Shown one piece after another: positions 52,647-62,767 of a stretch of 64,000 bases of DNA (position 1 is the stretch's first letter; each line of letters opens with the position of its first letter). The translations under genes were made by a program, and so were the position numbers. Under the pieces are notes generated by a model that did no database searches, was not told the DNA's origin, and worked only from the letters and a program-made list of their open reading frames with translations. The DNA comes from Deltaproteobacteria bacterium. GTDB taxonomy: Bacteria > Desulfobacterota > Desulfobacteria > Desulfobacterales > Desulfobacteraceae. The stretch is taken from the NCBI GenBank assembly GCA_027858995.1, contig JAQIBP010000088.1, positions 1-64,000 of the forward strand. The letters run 5' to 3'.

Positions 52647-53423
52647 CTATAATTTTATCAGTTTCCCGGGTTGATCAGGCTTTGCAACATGCAGGGTAAT
52701 ATTTGATCCGTTCAAGCCTTTAAAAACTTCTGCAGCAGCTTTTTCAGGACAATTATTCTCTTCACTTAAATGAGCAAGAATAACATGCTTTAAATTATCT
52801 GCCTTAAGCTCTTTAAGTAAATCTCTGGCATCAATATTGGACAGATGCCCGGTTCTGCCTTTGATCCTCTGCTTGAGATGCCATGGATAGGAGCCATTGA
52901 TCAACATTTCAGGGTCATGATTTGACTCAAGATATAAAACAGTGCTGTTTTGCAAATGATCTTTTACAAGGCTTGTTGCAATACCAAGGTCAGTTGCAAT
53001 ACCCAGTTTATGGGTTTCAAATTCAAGGGTCAGTCCAACAGGATCTATGGCATCATGGGAGATTGAAAAAGGATTGATTTTAATTTGATTTATTTTAAAA
53101 GATCTGCCGCATTCAAAAAATTGCAAATTTTTAATTTCACCAAGATTTGAGCAGGCATTCCAGGTTTTTTGTGTGATATAAACAGGAATATTATAACGAC
53201 GGCTCAATATGCCGGCACCTTTGACATGATCTGAATGCTCATGGGTGATTATAATTGCTTTAAGACTTTCAGGCTCAAAATGAACTGCGTTTAAACGCCG
53301 CTGAATTTCAATACCTGAAAGCCCTGCATCAATTAGAATAGAAAAATCATTGCATGAAACAAAAAGGCAGTTCCCCCTGCTTCCACTGGCAAGGGGACAG
53401 ACAAAAAATGAGTTATTTTTCAT
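52647..53423 (-). CDS. yycJ: YycJ/WalJ-like MBL-fold metallohydrolase
   Basis: The 258-residue MBL-fold protein has the T-H-E-H-S-D-H zinc motif, [10 protein letters not shown] at the N-terminus, and HLSNIDA and [10 protein letters not shown] with later ligands. YycJ/WalJ proteins are DNA nucleases tied to double-strand processing or mismatch repair in some bacteria. Its start overlaps the pnp end by 11 bp, so it is the last gene of that minus-strand unit. Confidence 0.82.
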   Translation of the reverse strand: MKNNSFFVCPLASGSRGNCLFVSCNDFSILIDAGLSGIEIQRRLNAVHFEPESLKAIIITHEHSDHVKGAGILSRRYNIPVYITQKTWNACSNLGEIKNLQFFECGRSFKINQIKINPFSISHDAIDPVGLTLEFETHKLGIATDLGIATSLVKDHLQNSTVLYLESNHDPEMLINGSYPWHLKQRIKGRTGHLSNIDARDLLKELKADNLKHVILAHLSEENNCPEKAAAEVFKGLNGSNITLHVAKPDQPGKLIKL

Positions 53424-55500
53424 CTTCTTTTACAGCTTTATAGCTGAGTTTTATCTTTCCATCTCTTGTAATATCCAGAACCTTTACAGGAATAACTTCT
53501 CCCTCTTTTAAAACATCGGTTACCTTTTTAACCCTGTAATTTGCAAGCTCGGAAATATGTACCAGGCCATCTGTGCCCTGCTTGATATTTACAAAAGCGC
53601 CAAAATCGGTAATTTTAACAACTGTGCCCTGATAAATTGTACCAATCTCAGGATCAAGGGCAATATCTTTTACCATTTGAAGTGCAAGTGCTGAGTCCTC
53701 TTCATTGGTTGCTGCAATTTTAACAATACCTGAGTCATCAACTTGAATAACTGTATTGGTATCAGCCTGAAGCGCTCTTATCACCTTGCCGCCAGGACCT
53801 ATGATATCCCTGATTTTATCAGACTTAATCTGGATACTGACAATTTTAGGAGCATGGGGAGAAACTTCGTCTCTTGTATTTTTCAAAGTTTCAAGCATTT
53901 TACTAAGAATATGTATCCTGCCGCCTCTGGCCTGGTTAAGAGCTGTTTCCATGATATCTTTTGAGAGTTCTTTAACCTTGATATCCATCTGAAGAGCTGT
54001 AATGCCTTCAGCTGTTCCAGCAACCTTAAAATCCATATCACCAAAATGATCTTCATCTCCAAGGATATCAGACAGAACCGCTGTTTTATTTTCGTCTTTA
54101 ACAAGTCCCATGGCAATTCCTGAAACAGGTGCCTTGATTGGAACTCCACCGTCCATCAGGGCAAGAGTCCCTGAGCAGACTGTTCCCATGGAAGAACTTC
54201 CATTGGATTCCAGAACCTCTCCAACAAGACGGATAGTATATTCAAAATCTTCCTGGGCAGGAAGAACTCTTGAAAGAGCACGGCTTGCAAGGTTTCCATG
54301 GCCAATATCACGACGGCTGGGACCTCCAGCTCGTCTGCACTCTCCAACGGAAAAAGCAGGGAAATTATAATGGAGCATAAAAGCCCTTGTCTCATTACCC
54401 ATGAGGGTTTCAACACGCTGCTCATCCATTCCTGAACCAAGGGTTAAAACACCAAGCACCTGGGTTTCACCTCTTGTGAAGAGTGCTGAACCATGTGGTC
54501 TTGGAAGATTTCCAACTTCACAATCAATCTGTCTTATTTCATCAAAGGCTCTGCCGTCAATTCTCTTGTCTTCTTTTAAAACAATATCCCGGCTGACATT
54601 TTTAACACATTTTCCAAATGCCCCTTTTATCTCTTTAATCTGCTCTGGGTAATCTTCACAAAATTGCTCAACAGCTTCATCTTTTAAAATACTCAAAGCT
54701 TTTTGACGCTCAATTTTTGTTTTTATCTGGACTTTTTCATAGATTTTCTCTCTTGAGAATTCAACCACTTTTGCAATGAGTTCTTCATCCTTTGCAGGTG
54801 GTACAAATATGCGTTTCTCTTTTCCAAACTCTTTTTTAAGTTCAACCTGGAGATCAATTAATGGCTGCAGAGCTTCATGTCCAAAAAAGATTGCATCAAG
54901 CATATCTTTTTCAGAAATAATATCAGCCCCTCCTTCAACCATGACAACACCTGTTTTGGAACCTGCCACCATAAGTTCAATGTCGCTTTCTTCCATCTGT
55001 TCAATTTCAGGGTTGACAACAAACTCACCATTGATCCTGCCCACCTTTACACTTGCAATGGGACCTGCAAAGGGAATATCTGAAATTTCAAGGGCTGCTG
55101 AAGCACCCAGCATGGCAAGGGTGTCTGGTTCATTGATTTTATCCATGGACAGAACCGTAGCAATGACCTGGGTTTCATAATTGTAATCATCTTCAAAAAG
55201 AGGGCGGATTGGTCTATCAATCAATCTTGCAGTTAAGGTCTCTTTTTCAGAAGGTCTGCCTATTTCTCTTCTAAAATAATTTCCAGGAATCCTGCCTGCT
55301 GAATAAATTTTTTCCTGATATTCAACTGTTAAAGGTAGAAAACTGATTTCCGGTTTTGGATCTTTTGAGCCAACCGCAGTAACAAGAACAATGGTTTCTC
55401 CGCACTGAACAATTGCTGATCCTGATGCCTGTTTGGCAATTTTGCCTGTTTTAATGGAATACTCTTTTCCATTAATAGTTGTTGTAAATGTTTTTTCCAT
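53413..55500 (-). CDS. pnp: Polynucleotide phosphorylase
   Basis: The 695-residue enzyme has two RNase PH-like domains ([49 protein letters not shown] with small order differences), a helical linker, a KH domain ([19 protein letters not shown]) and an S1 domain ([20 protein letters not shown]). It degrades RNA 3' to 5' with phosphate and can add tails. It is separated from rpsO by a terminator and a palindrome, so it likely has its own promoter as well. Confidence 0.96.
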   Translation of the reverse strand: MEKTFTTTINGKEYSIKTGKIAKQASGSAIVQCGETIVLVTAVGSKDPKPEISFLPLTVEYQEKIYSAGRIPGNYFRREIGRPSEKETLTARLIDRPIRPLFEDDYNYETQVIATVLSMDKINEPDTLAMLGASAALEISDIPFAGPIASVKVGRINGEFVVNPEIEQMEESDIELMVAGSKTGVVMVEGGADIISEKDMLDAIFFGHEALQPLIDLQVELKKEFGKEKRIFVPPAKDEELIAKVVEFSREKIYEKVQIKTKIERQKALSILKDEAVEQFCEDYPEQIKEIKGAFGKCVKNVSRDIVLKEDKRIDGRAFDEIRQIDCEVGNLPRPHGSALFTRGETQVLGVLTLGSGMDEQRVETLMGNETRAFMLHYNFPAFSVGECRRAGGPSRRDIGHGNLASRALSRVLPAQEDFEYTIRLVGEVLESNGSSSMGTVCSGTLALMDGGVPIKAPVSGIAMGLVKDENKTAVLSDILGDEDHFGDMDFKVAGTAEGITALQMDIKVKELSKDIMETALNQARGGRIHILSKMLETLKNTRDEVSPHAPKIVSIQIKSDKIRDIIGPGGKVIRALQADTNTVIQVDDSGIVKIAATNEEDSALALQMVKDIALDPEIGTIYQGTVVKITDFGAFVNIKQGTDGLVHISELANYRVKKVTDVLKEGEVIPVKVLDITRDGKIKLSYKAVKEDEK

Positions 55501-55560
55501 AAATTTTTCCTATAATAAGTAAGGCGAAAATGATAAGGAAATTTCTAAAAATTATAAACC

Positions 55561-55643
55561 CGCATGTCTGACATCAAACCTGATAGTCTTAAAGACCCAA
55601 AATTGTGGCTGCTTAAAATTATGAATTTAATGGCAGGCATGCG
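55561..55643 (-). repeat. Imperfect palindrome upstream of pnp
   Basis: CGCATGTCTGACAT (55561-55574) pairs with ATGGCAGGCATGCG (55630-55643), 11 of 14 positions. It lies 60-140 bp upstream of the pnp start. A fragment like the outer arm of the palindromic repeats (GACAAGCTGTTACAAAA) follows at 55678-55694. PNPase autoregulates through hairpins in its leader in other bacteria; that role here is only a possibility. Confidence 0.45.
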
Positions 55644-55739
55644 AACTTATTTAAAATTCCCCTTAACATTGTCGCTCGACAAGCTGTTACAAAATGCTAA
55701 TCTCTTCATTTTGCAGCAGACAGTCTATTAAAAATAATA

Positions 55740-55775
55740 AACCGGTTCCTGACTAAACATAGTCAAAAACCGGTT
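55740..55775 (-). terminator. Rho-independent terminator after rpsO
   Basis: AACCGGTT (55740-55747) and AACCGGTT (55768-55775) with GACTA/TAGTC inside form a strong hairpin. On the minus strand it is followed by TTATTATTTTTAAT. It lies 11 bp past the rpsO stop. Confidence 0.75.
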
Positions 55776-55786
55776 GTGTTTCATTG

Positions 55787-56056
55787 TTATCGTCTTAATC
55801 CGAGTTTTTCAATCAGGGAACGATATCTGTTTATATCTCTTTTCTTGAGATAATCAAGAAGGCTTCTGCGCCTTCCAACAAGGATCAGCAAACCACGTCT
55901 TGAATGATGATCTTTTTTGTGCTCTTTGAGATGTTCTGTAAGATAAGAAATACGGTGGGTTAAAATTGCAACCTGCACTTCTGGTGAACCTGTGTCAGAA
56001 TCATGAATTTTAAATTTTCCAATCATCTCCTCTTTGTTTTCTGCTAATAAAACCAC
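55787..56056 (-). CDS. rpsO: Ribosomal protein S15
   Basis: The 89-residue protein matches bS15: [44 protein letters not shown], in order, and [13 protein letters not shown]. It binds 16S rRNA early in 30S assembly. The length is as usual. It follows truB with a 153-bp gap. Confidence 0.97.
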   Translation of the reverse strand: MVLLAENKEEMIGKFKIHDSDTGSPEVQVAILTHRISYLTEHLKEHKKDHHSRRGLLILVGRRRSLLDYLKKRDINRYRSLIEKLGLRR

Positions 56057-56209
56057 TTTAAAACTCCTTTATATGGAATAAATAAAATATGGTATTTTTC
56101 AACAATCTGACCTTTTTATGATTTCCTATCCAATATTCCATTCAGAAAAAGAAATGCAGAGCAGACTATTATACCATTACAAAAACATATAACCTTGTAC
56201 AAATACCAG

Positions 56210-57115
56210 TTAAACTGCAAAAACGCAAGAATAATTATACTCCTGCCGATTTTTATTAAGCTGAACTATTGCGAGCAGCTCACTGTTTCCATCAACTAAC
56301 CTTACAGATTGACCAGGTTCTGACAAAGAGGACTTCAGTTCATTGACGAGAAGCTTTTGCCCGAACTTAACCTTTTGGGTTATTGAATGGTTAACTGCAA
56401 TTTTTGGCATAAACTTTAAACAATCTGACATGGGAATAATCTTTTGCATTGCAGCATCTTTATCAAGGCTTTCGAGTTCAGAAAGTTCAATTGCATTTTC
56501 AAGTTTAAATTCGCTGGACTGGGTTCTGCAAAGTTGTGAAAGATGGCCGCCGCACCCGAGCTCTCTTCCAATATCAAAGGCAATACTTCTAATATATGTT
56601 CCCGATGAGCAAAAAACCTCAAGATCACAACAGGGCGGTTTAACCTGCCTGATTTTTATACTGAAAATTTCAATCTGCCTTGGTGGTTTTGTGATTTTCT
56701 TTCCCTGGCGCGCAAGCTTGTACAGTGGCTGGCCTTTATGTTTTAAAGCTGAAAACATTGGTGGCACTTGTTCCTGGACACCTTTAAAAGATTGCACGAC
56801 CTGCTCTATATCCTGTTTTGTCAAAGCTTCCATAACACTATCTGATGCAGTAAACACTGTTTGTCCTGTCAGATCATAAGTATCTGTTTCCCTTCCAAGA
56901 CAGACCCTTGCAAGATATCTTTTGTGCCCTTCAAGAAAAAACTGCGAAATTCGGGTTGCCTTGTTGATTGTGCATAGAAGCAATCCTGTGGCAAAGGGGT
57001 CAAGAGTGCCTGTATGCCCTGTTTTTTTAACTCCAAGGGCTTTTTTAACACGGGCTACTGCACGGGCGGAAGATATACCTTCAGGTTTATTAATTGCTAT
57101 GATACCATTTTTCAT
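56210..57115 (-). CDS. truB: tRNA pseudouridine-55 synthase TruB
   Basis: The 301-residue enzyme has MKNGIIAINKPEGISSARAV, the catalytic Asp in TGHTGTLDPFATGLL, and RVCLGRETDTYDLTG, with a C-terminal PUA-like end. It makes pseudouridine 55 in tRNA. An rbfA hairpin (CGACAGGCTGTCG) lies upstream, between rbfA and truB. Intact. Confidence 0.94.
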   Translation of the reverse strand: MKNGIIAINKPEGISSARAVARVKKALGVKKTGHTGTLDPFATGLLLCTINKATRISQFFLEGHKRYLARVCLGRETDTYDLTGQTVFTASDSVMEALTKQDIEQVVQSFKGVQEQVPPMFSALKHKGQPLYKLARQGKKITKPPRQIEIFSIKIRQVKPPCCDLEVFCSSGTYIRSIAFDIGRELGCGGHLSQLCRTQSSEFKLENAIELSELESLDKDAAMQKIIPMSDCLKFMPKIAVNHSITQKVKFGQKLLVNELKSSLSEPGQSVRLVDGNSELLAIVQLNKNRQEYNYSCVFAV

Positions 57116-57180
57116 ATGTGATTTGTGAGATATTAGGTTTAAGTTATGATCTCGACAGGCTGTCGAATAAAAGAGTTCTC

Positions 57181-57540
57181 TTATTCATCTGATATCCCAA
57201 TGTTAGCAGATCGAATCAGCTCATCCATCCGGGCTGCCTTATCAAAAGAGTCATCATAGGCAAATTTTAAATCCGGCATATATTTGAGTCCTAATTTCGG
57301 AGCAATTCTTTTTTTAATAAAACCTTTTGAATTTTTAAACCCTTCCAGCGCCTGGAAGATTCTCTCCTTATCTCCAAAGATAGTAATATAGACAGTGGCA
57401 ACCCTTAAATCAGTAGTAAGCTTAACACTGCTTATTGTAGCCATCTCAATTCTCGGATCCTGCATCTTTTTACTTAAAAGTTCAGTAATGGCATGTTGAA
57501 TTTTCTTACTGATTCTTTCAGCGCGTGTATAGGGTTTCAT
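57181..57540 (-). CDS. rbfA: Ribosome-binding factor A
   Basis: The 119-residue KH-fold protein matches RbfA: RAERISKKIQHAITELLSKKMQDPRIEMATISSVKLTTDLRVATVYITIFG, read in order, and the MPDLKFAYDDS end. It helps 30S maturation and cold adaptation. It starts 6 bp after infB. Confidence 0.95.
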   Translation of the reverse strand: MKPYTRAERISKKIQHAITELLSKKMQDPRIEMATISSVKLTTDLRVATVYITIFGDKERIFQALEGFKNSKGFIKKRIAPKLGLKYMPDLKFAYDDSFDKAARMDELIRSANIGISDE

Positions 57541-57546
57541 CTTTAA

Positions 57547-60486
57547 TTAATCAGCCTTATACTTTCTCTCTTCAACTTCATAGCATTCAATAACATCACC
57601 CACTTTGATATCATTAAATTTTTCAAGACCGATACCGCATTCAAATCCCTGCTCCACTTCTTTAACATCATTCTTAAACCGTCGCAGAGAGGAAATCTGT
57701 GTATCACGCTTAATAACACCATCCCTTAAAAGTCTTACATTTTTGCCGCGGACAACCTTGCCCTGTGTAATTTGACAACCGGCAATTGTACCCATTTTCG
57801 GAATTACAAATGTATCACGGACATCTGCCTGACCGATGATATTTTCATGGAATGTTGAAGGCATCATACCTTCAAGAGCAGCTTTAATATCATTTATAAC
57901 ATCATAAATAATATCATAGAACCGCATATCCACATTCTCCTCTTTGGCCATTATACGAATCTGTGGATTGGGTCTTACATTAAAACCTACAATAATAGCA
58001 TCGGAAACAGCTGCAAGGGCAATATCTGAATCATTAATAGTACCCGTACCAGAGTGAACGATTTTAACATCAACTTCATCCTTGGCAAGATCTTTTAAAG
58101 ATTCATTTAATGCTTCAATGGAGCCTTGAACATCTGCTTTAACAATGAGTCTAAGCTCCTTGATTTCAGCGGCTCCAAGATTTTCAAACATTTTTGTAAG
58201 GTTAGCCCGGCTTTTCTTGGCAAGCTCCTTTGCTCTCTGCTTTTGCATTCTATGTCCGGCAATCTGTTTTGCATCCTTCTCAGAAGCCACTGCAACAAAT
58301 TCATCTCCAGCATCTGGCACACCATTTAAACCAACAATTTCCGCAGGTGTGCTGGGACCTGCGTTGTCAAATCTGTTCCCGCCATCATCTATCATTGCCT
58401 TGATTTTACCTGAATAAAGCCCGCATACAACAGAATCACCATCTGTTAAAGTCCCCTGTTTCACAAGGACAGTTGCGACTGGCCCCCGTCCTGTATCCAA
58501 CCTTGATTCAACAACATAGCCGGATGCTTTTTTATCAGGGTTTGCCTTGAGTTCCAAAACTTCTGATTGCAGTAAAATCATCTCAAGCAGTTCATCAATG
58601 CCTTCTCCACTCTTTGCCGAGACCTTAACAAAAATTGTATCTCCTCCCCAATCTTCAGGAAGCAGATCAAATTCGGAAAGCTCCCGCATAACCCTGTCAG
58701 GGTCAGCACCCTCCTTGTCCATCTTATTAACGGCAACCACAACCGGTACTCCTGCTGCCTTTGAATGATTTATAGCCTCTTTGGTCTGTGGCATAACTCC
58801 ATCATCAGCTGCAACAACAAGGATAACAATGTCAGTAACCTGTGCCCCTCTGGCTCTCATTGCAGTAAAAGCAGCATGACCAGGAGTATCAAGGAAAGCT
58901 ATCTGCCCGCCGTTTGGAGTTTTAACATTATAAGCACCAATATGCTGGGTAATCCCCCCAGCTTCACCACTGGTGATTTTAGATTTTCTGATAACATCAA
59001 GAAGTGAAGTTTTACCATGGTCAACATGTCCCATGATTGTGACAACCGGAGCTCTTCCAATCTGTTTACCCTCATCGTCATCTCCGCCTACCATATCAAG
59101 GAGAGTCTCTTCTTCAAAAGAGGCTTTCTCCACCTCAAAATCAAATTCTGTAGCAACCAGAACAGCTGTATCAAAATCAATTGTCTGATTCACTGTTGCC
59201 ATGACACCCATACCCATCAACTTGGCAATCATCTCATTTGCTTTAATACCCATACGTTTTGCAAGTTCTGCAAGTTCAATGGCCTCATCTATTTTAATAC
59301 GCCTTTTAATGGCTTTAGGTTTTGTAATCTGGGTCTGTTGAAAATTTCCTTTTTTCCCTCTGGAATCTTTTCTACCACGTTTTTTTCTACCTCGACCACC
59401 CTTGTATAAGGCATCCCCTTCAATAACTGATTTTTTCTTACGCTTTTTTCTTTTTGCAAAAGGTTTATCAGTATCAAATCCAGCTTTTCTTTTGTTACGC
59501 TTGTCATCACCTGGCTTGAGAGGTTCAACAGATGGAATAACAGCGCCAGAGCTCACAGGAGAGGAGGGTTTTACTTGATCTTTCTTTTGAAACTGTTTTT
59601 TCCTTGCACCTGGTTTAGGTCTGGAGCTTTTGGCTTTTTTTCTCTCATCTCCGGGCTTATTTTTTTTCAAATTTTTAAGAACTGAAGGATCTGCAATTTG
59701 TACTATTTTAGCAGGCACAGCTTTTTTCTTTCTCTTTTTTGGCTGTTTTTCTTTTTCCTTTTTCTCTTTTTCTTCTGGAACAGCAGCTGCTTCCTTTTCT
59801 TTTTTTGAGGATTTTTCTTTCTGTTTTTCTGGTTCAGGTTTTTGCTCTTCTGACTTGCTGATTGCTCTCTTCTCTGCTTTTAATTCTGCAACCGCAGCCT
59901 TTGATTTTTTCTTTTTACCAGAAGAGGTGTCTGATTTTTCAGTTTCAGATTCAGGCTCTGACTCAGGTTCAACACTTTCAGTTACAAGAGGTCCTACAAT
60001 TCTGGCAGGTTTGCTCTTTTTCTTTTTTGATTTTGGAGAAACTTTTTCAGTTGCAGAGACTGACGTTTTTCGTTCTTTCTTTTCAACATCTTTTTTAATT
60101 TCTTTTTCGCTCTCTTCTGATGTATCCTCAGACACAACAGCTGGTTTTAATTTTTTTTCTTCTTTTACAGGTTTCTTCTTTTTTACAACTTCTTCCTGCT
60201 CAGGCTTTGTCTCTTTTTGTACCTCAATTGTCTCCTCGATTTCAGGGTCAGCTATCTCTTCTGCAGTTTGTTTTCGCCTGCGTATGACAGGTTGTTTGCT
60301 TTGAACATCTTTCTGTTTTTTTTTGGTTTTCTCCAGACATTTTTTTTTGATTTTGCTGATATCACTATCTTTGAGAGAACTCATATGGCTTTTAACTTCA
60401 ATTTTCAACTCTTTCATCTTATTAAGAAGTGCTTTATTTGTCATATTCAGATCTTTAGCTAACTCATATACTCTGATCTTCGCCAT
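57547..60486 (-). CDS. infB: Translation initiation factor IF-2
   Basis: The 979-residue GTPase has an IF2N domain ([24 protein letters not shown]), a very long Lys/Glu/Ser-rich linker (about 55-380), a second IF2N, then G1 [10 protein letters not shown]3 DTPGHAAF, G4 NKMD and domains II-IV. It places fMet-tRNA on the 30S subunit. The linker has runs such as KKKKSK, typical but long. It follows nusA (86-bp gap). Confidence 0.96.
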   Translation of the reverse strand: MAKIRVYELAKDLNMTNKALLNKMKELKIEVKSHMSSLKDSDISKIKKKCLEKTKKKQKDVQSKQPVIRRRKQTAEEIADPEIEETIEVQKETKPEQEEVVKKKKPVKEEKKLKPAVVSEDTSEESEKEIKKDVEKKERKTSVSATEKVSPKSKKKKSKPARIVGPLVTESVEPESEPESETEKSDTSSGKKKKSKAAVAELKAEKRAISKSEEQKPEPEKQKEKSSKKEKEAAAVPEEKEKKEKEKQPKKRKKKAVPAKIVQIADPSVLKNLKKNKPGDERKKAKSSRPKPGARKKQFQKKDQVKPSSPVSSGAVIPSVEPLKPGDDKRNKRKAGFDTDKPFAKRKKRKKKSVIEGDALYKGGRGRKKRGRKDSRGKKGNFQQTQITKPKAIKRRIKIDEAIELAELAKRMGIKANEMIAKLMGMGVMATVNQTIDFDTAVLVATEFDFEVEKASFEEETLLDMVGGDDDEGKQIGRAPVVTIMGHVDHGKTSLLDVIRKSKITSGEAGGITQHIGAYNVKTPNGGQIAFLDTPGHAAFTAMRARGAQVTDIVILVVAADDGVMPQTKEAINHSKAAGVPVVVAVNKMDKEGADPDRVMRELSEFDLLPEDWGGDTIFVKVSAKSGEGIDELLEMILLQSEVLELKANPDKKASGYVVESRLDTGRGPVATVLVKQGTLTDGDSVVCGLYSGKIKAMIDDGGNRFDNAGPSTPAEIVGLNGVPDAGDEFVAVASEKDAKQIAGHRMQKQRAKELAKKSRANLTKMFENLGAAEIKELRLIVKADVQGSIEALNESLKDLAKDEVDVKIVHSGTGTINDSDIALAAVSDAIIVGFNVRPNPQIRIMAKEENVDMRFYDIIYDVINDIKAALEGMMPSTFHENIIGQADVRDTFVIPKMGTIAGCQITQGKVVRGKNVRLLRDGVIKRDTQISSLRRFKNDVKEVEQGFECGIGLEKFNDIKVGDVIECYEVEERKYKAD

Positions 60487-60572
60487 TTATTGCCCCCACA
60501 TAATACTATTTATTTTCTTTTGTCTGCTATTTTAAATTTTATATAACTTCTGCTTGAATTATCTTAGTTTTC

Positions 60573-61976
60573 TTAAATTCCCTGATCTTCTCCAGATTCT
60601 TCTCCAGATTTTTCTTCAGATTTTTCTTCAAGTTTTTCTTTAGATTCTTCTTCGGGCCTTTCTTTGGATTCTTCTTCGAGCTTTGCTTCAAGTTTTTCTT
60701 TGGATTCTTCTTCCTTCTCTTTCAGCCGCTCTTCTTTATCTTTTGCCAGAATTAATTTTGCCTCATCAACAATTTCTTCCGCCTTGGATTCTTCCAACTC
60801 ACTTACTGAAACAATATCTTCAATGACTGCCTGTGCTATATCTGCAATAGAAGAGTATCCACCTTTGAAAAGTGCTTCTGCCAAAGGTAATCCCACCTCT
60901 GAAAGTCTCATCAGACTGTCATAACCCTGTTTTAATTCACGGCTGTAATCCTCTTCACTGGTTACTTCCAAATGCCAGCCTGTGATTTCACAGGCAAGGG
61001 AGACATTCTGACCGCCCTTACCAATGGCTATTGCAAGATATTCATCATTTACAATAACTTCCATGGATTGATTATCTTCATCAATAATCACCCTTGCTAT
61101 TTCAGCAGGAGAGAGAGCATTACAGACAAACCTGGCTATATCAGGACTCCACTGAACAATATCAATTTTTTCACCACGAAGTTCTTGAACAATGCTTTGT
61201 ACTCTGTTTCCCTTCATTCCTACACAGGCCCCAACAGGATCAACATCAGAATCAGTAGATGATACAGCAATTTTAGCCCTTAAGCCCGGCACTCTTGCAG
61301 CCCCGCGCATAGTTACAATTCCTTCTGAAACTTCAGGAACTTCAGTCTTAAACAATTCAACCAGAAATTCAGGGTGGGTGCGGGACAGAAGAACCTGTGC
61401 TCCCTTTGACTCTTCTAATACATCCAGAACATAAGCTCTTATTCGATCCCCTCTTTTATAATTTTCCCTTGGCATCTGGTCTCTTGGCCTTAAAACTGCT
61501 TCTGTCTGACCCAGATTAACAATTATACTGCCCCGGTCAAAACGCTGAACAATACCATTTATAATTTTTCCTTTTTTATTGATGAAATTTTCATAAACAG
61601 CATTTCTTTCCGCCTCTCTCATTTTCTGAATTATGACCTGTTTGGCTGATTGAGCAGCAATTCGTCCAAACTCTTCTGTGTCAATCCTGATACCAAGGCT
61701 GTCGCCTATCTCACACTCCGGATCATATTCGTATCCCTCTTCAATGGTTAATTCGCTGTCTGCATATTCAACTTCTTCCACCACCTCTTTAAAATGGAAA
61801 ACTTCGACCTCACCACTTTTACCATCATAATGAACCTCTATATCAGCTCTGGCTCCTATTTTCTTTCTTGCTGCTGATACTATAGCCTCTTTCAGGGTAT
61901 TAATAAGAACTTCTGCATCAATACCTTTTTCACGGCTCACCTGGTCAATAACTCTTTTAATATCTGTGATAAACAT
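60573..61976 (-). CDS. nusA: Transcription termination/antitermination factor NusA
   Basis: The 467-residue protein has the NusA N-terminal domain, S1 (INGIVQRFDRGSIIVNLGQTEAVLRP), two KH domains (GMKGNRVQSIVQELRGEKIDIV; AIGKGGQNVSLACEITGW) and an acidic tail. The last 50 residues are a low-complexity array of E-E-S-K-E-K-L/E-R-P units, an unusual addition. It starts 3 bp after rimP. Confidence 0.95.
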   Translation of the reverse strand: MFITDIKRVIDQVSREKGIDAEVLINTLKEAIVSAARKKIGARADIEVHYDGKSGEVEVFHFKEVVEEVEYADSELTIEEGYEYDPECEIGDSLGIRIDTEEFGRIAAQSAKQVIIQKMREAERNAVYENFINKKGKIINGIVQRFDRGSIIVNLGQTEAVLRPRDQMPRENYKRGDRIRAYVLDVLEESKGAQVLLSRTHPEFLVELFKTEVPEVSEGIVTMRGAARVPGLRAKIAVSSTDSDVDPVGACVGMKGNRVQSIVQELRGEKIDIVQWSPDIARFVCNALSPAEIARVIIDEDNQSMEVIVNDEYLAIAIGKGGQNVSLACEITGWHLEVTSEEDYSRELKQGYDSLMRLSEVGLPLAEALFKGGYSSIADIAQAVIEDIVSVSELEESKAEEIVDEAKLILAKDKEERLKEKEEESKEKLEAKLEEESKERPEEESKEKLEEKSEEKSGEESGEDQGI

Positions 61977-61979
61977 TCT

Positions 61980-62468
61980 CTAACATTCTCCATTTTGGTG
62001 ATCTGCAAGTTTTGCCCTGCTGATCACATGGTCTGATATCTCAATCTCTTTTTTATCGACTAACATCATAACAGAATCATCATTAACTGTTTCAAGAATC
62101 CCAACAAACTTTTTTTGTTCTTCAATCAACTCATTGGTCCAAATTTTTACTCTTTCACCCCTGAAACGATGAAAATCTTCTTTTGTATTTAAAGGCCTGT
62201 TGGGCCCGGGAGACGAGACTTCAAGTCTGTAACTGCCAATATGTTCAATTTGTACATCGATTAAATCACCAAGCTGGCGGCTTATATAAACACAATCTTT
62301 CAATGTAATACCGCCTTGCTTATCCATAAAAAGTCTGACAATTTTTTCTTGGTTACTACTGGCAATCTCCAGATGAACAAGCTCAAAATTTTCAGCCTGA
62401 CACAATGGTTGAGCCACCTCTTTAATTTGATCAACCAGCATACTCTTATATTTTTTTTCGTCTCTCAT
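61980..62468 (-). CDS. rimP: Ribosome maturation factor RimP
   Basis: The 162-residue protein has the RimP pattern: LVHLEIASSNQEKIVRLFMDKQGGITLKDCVYISRQLGDLID, then SYRLEVSSPGPNRPLNTKEDFHRFRG. It assists 30S maturation. It is the first gene of the minus-strand unit rimP-nusA-infB-rbfA-truB-rpsO. Confidence 0.94.
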   Translation of the reverse strand: MRDEKKYKSMLVDQIKEVAQPLCQAENFELVHLEIASSNQEKIVRLFMDKQGGITLKDCVYISRQLGDLIDVQIEHIGSYRLEVSSPGPNRPLNTKEDFHRFRGERVKIWTNELIEEQKKFVGILETVNDDSVMMLVDKKEIEISDHVISRAKLADHQNGEC

Positions 62469-62647
62469 CTGTTCTTTTATTAACCATATATTGGTTTCAC
62501 CCTTAAATACAAAAACGGGCAGATGCCCGTTCCTACTACAACATTAACAAAACCTTCACCCCAATTATTAAAGGTTCAGATCATATCTAACTCACATCAA
62601 TGGAACCTAATCTACCATCCAGCTGCTTTACCCCACCTACTAAAAAC

Positions 62648-62723
62648 TGGAGCGGGCAACGAGACTCGAACTCGCGACATCAAGCTTGGGAAGCTTGCAC
62701 TCTACCAGCTGAGTTATGCCCGC
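62648..62723 (-). tRNA. tRNA-Gly (anticodon CCC)
   Basis: The 76-nt cloverleaf reads, on the minus strand, acceptor GCGGGCA pairing with TGCCCGC, D-stem ACTC/GAGT, anticodon stem CAAGC/GCTTG with loop TTCCCAA, and T-arm GCGAG-TTCGAGT-CTCGT. CCA is encoded. It lies between pheT and rimP. Confidence 0.95.
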
Positions 62724-62767
62724 ATAAGCCAGTCAATATACCAAGCCCTATCTTATTTGTCAATTTA

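Noticed and set aside
57115..57185. CGACAGGCTGTCG and AATAAAAGAG/CTCTTATT hairpins between rbfA and truB as a terminator
   Set aside because: No U-tract in the minus-strand direction and the second stem overlaps the rbfA end; kept only as a note in the truB entry.
59630..60304. Long plus-strand frame of 224 codons rich in Ser/Phe
   Set aside because: It is the reverse of the Lys/Glu-rich IF-2 linker; composition and position mark it as an antisense shadow.
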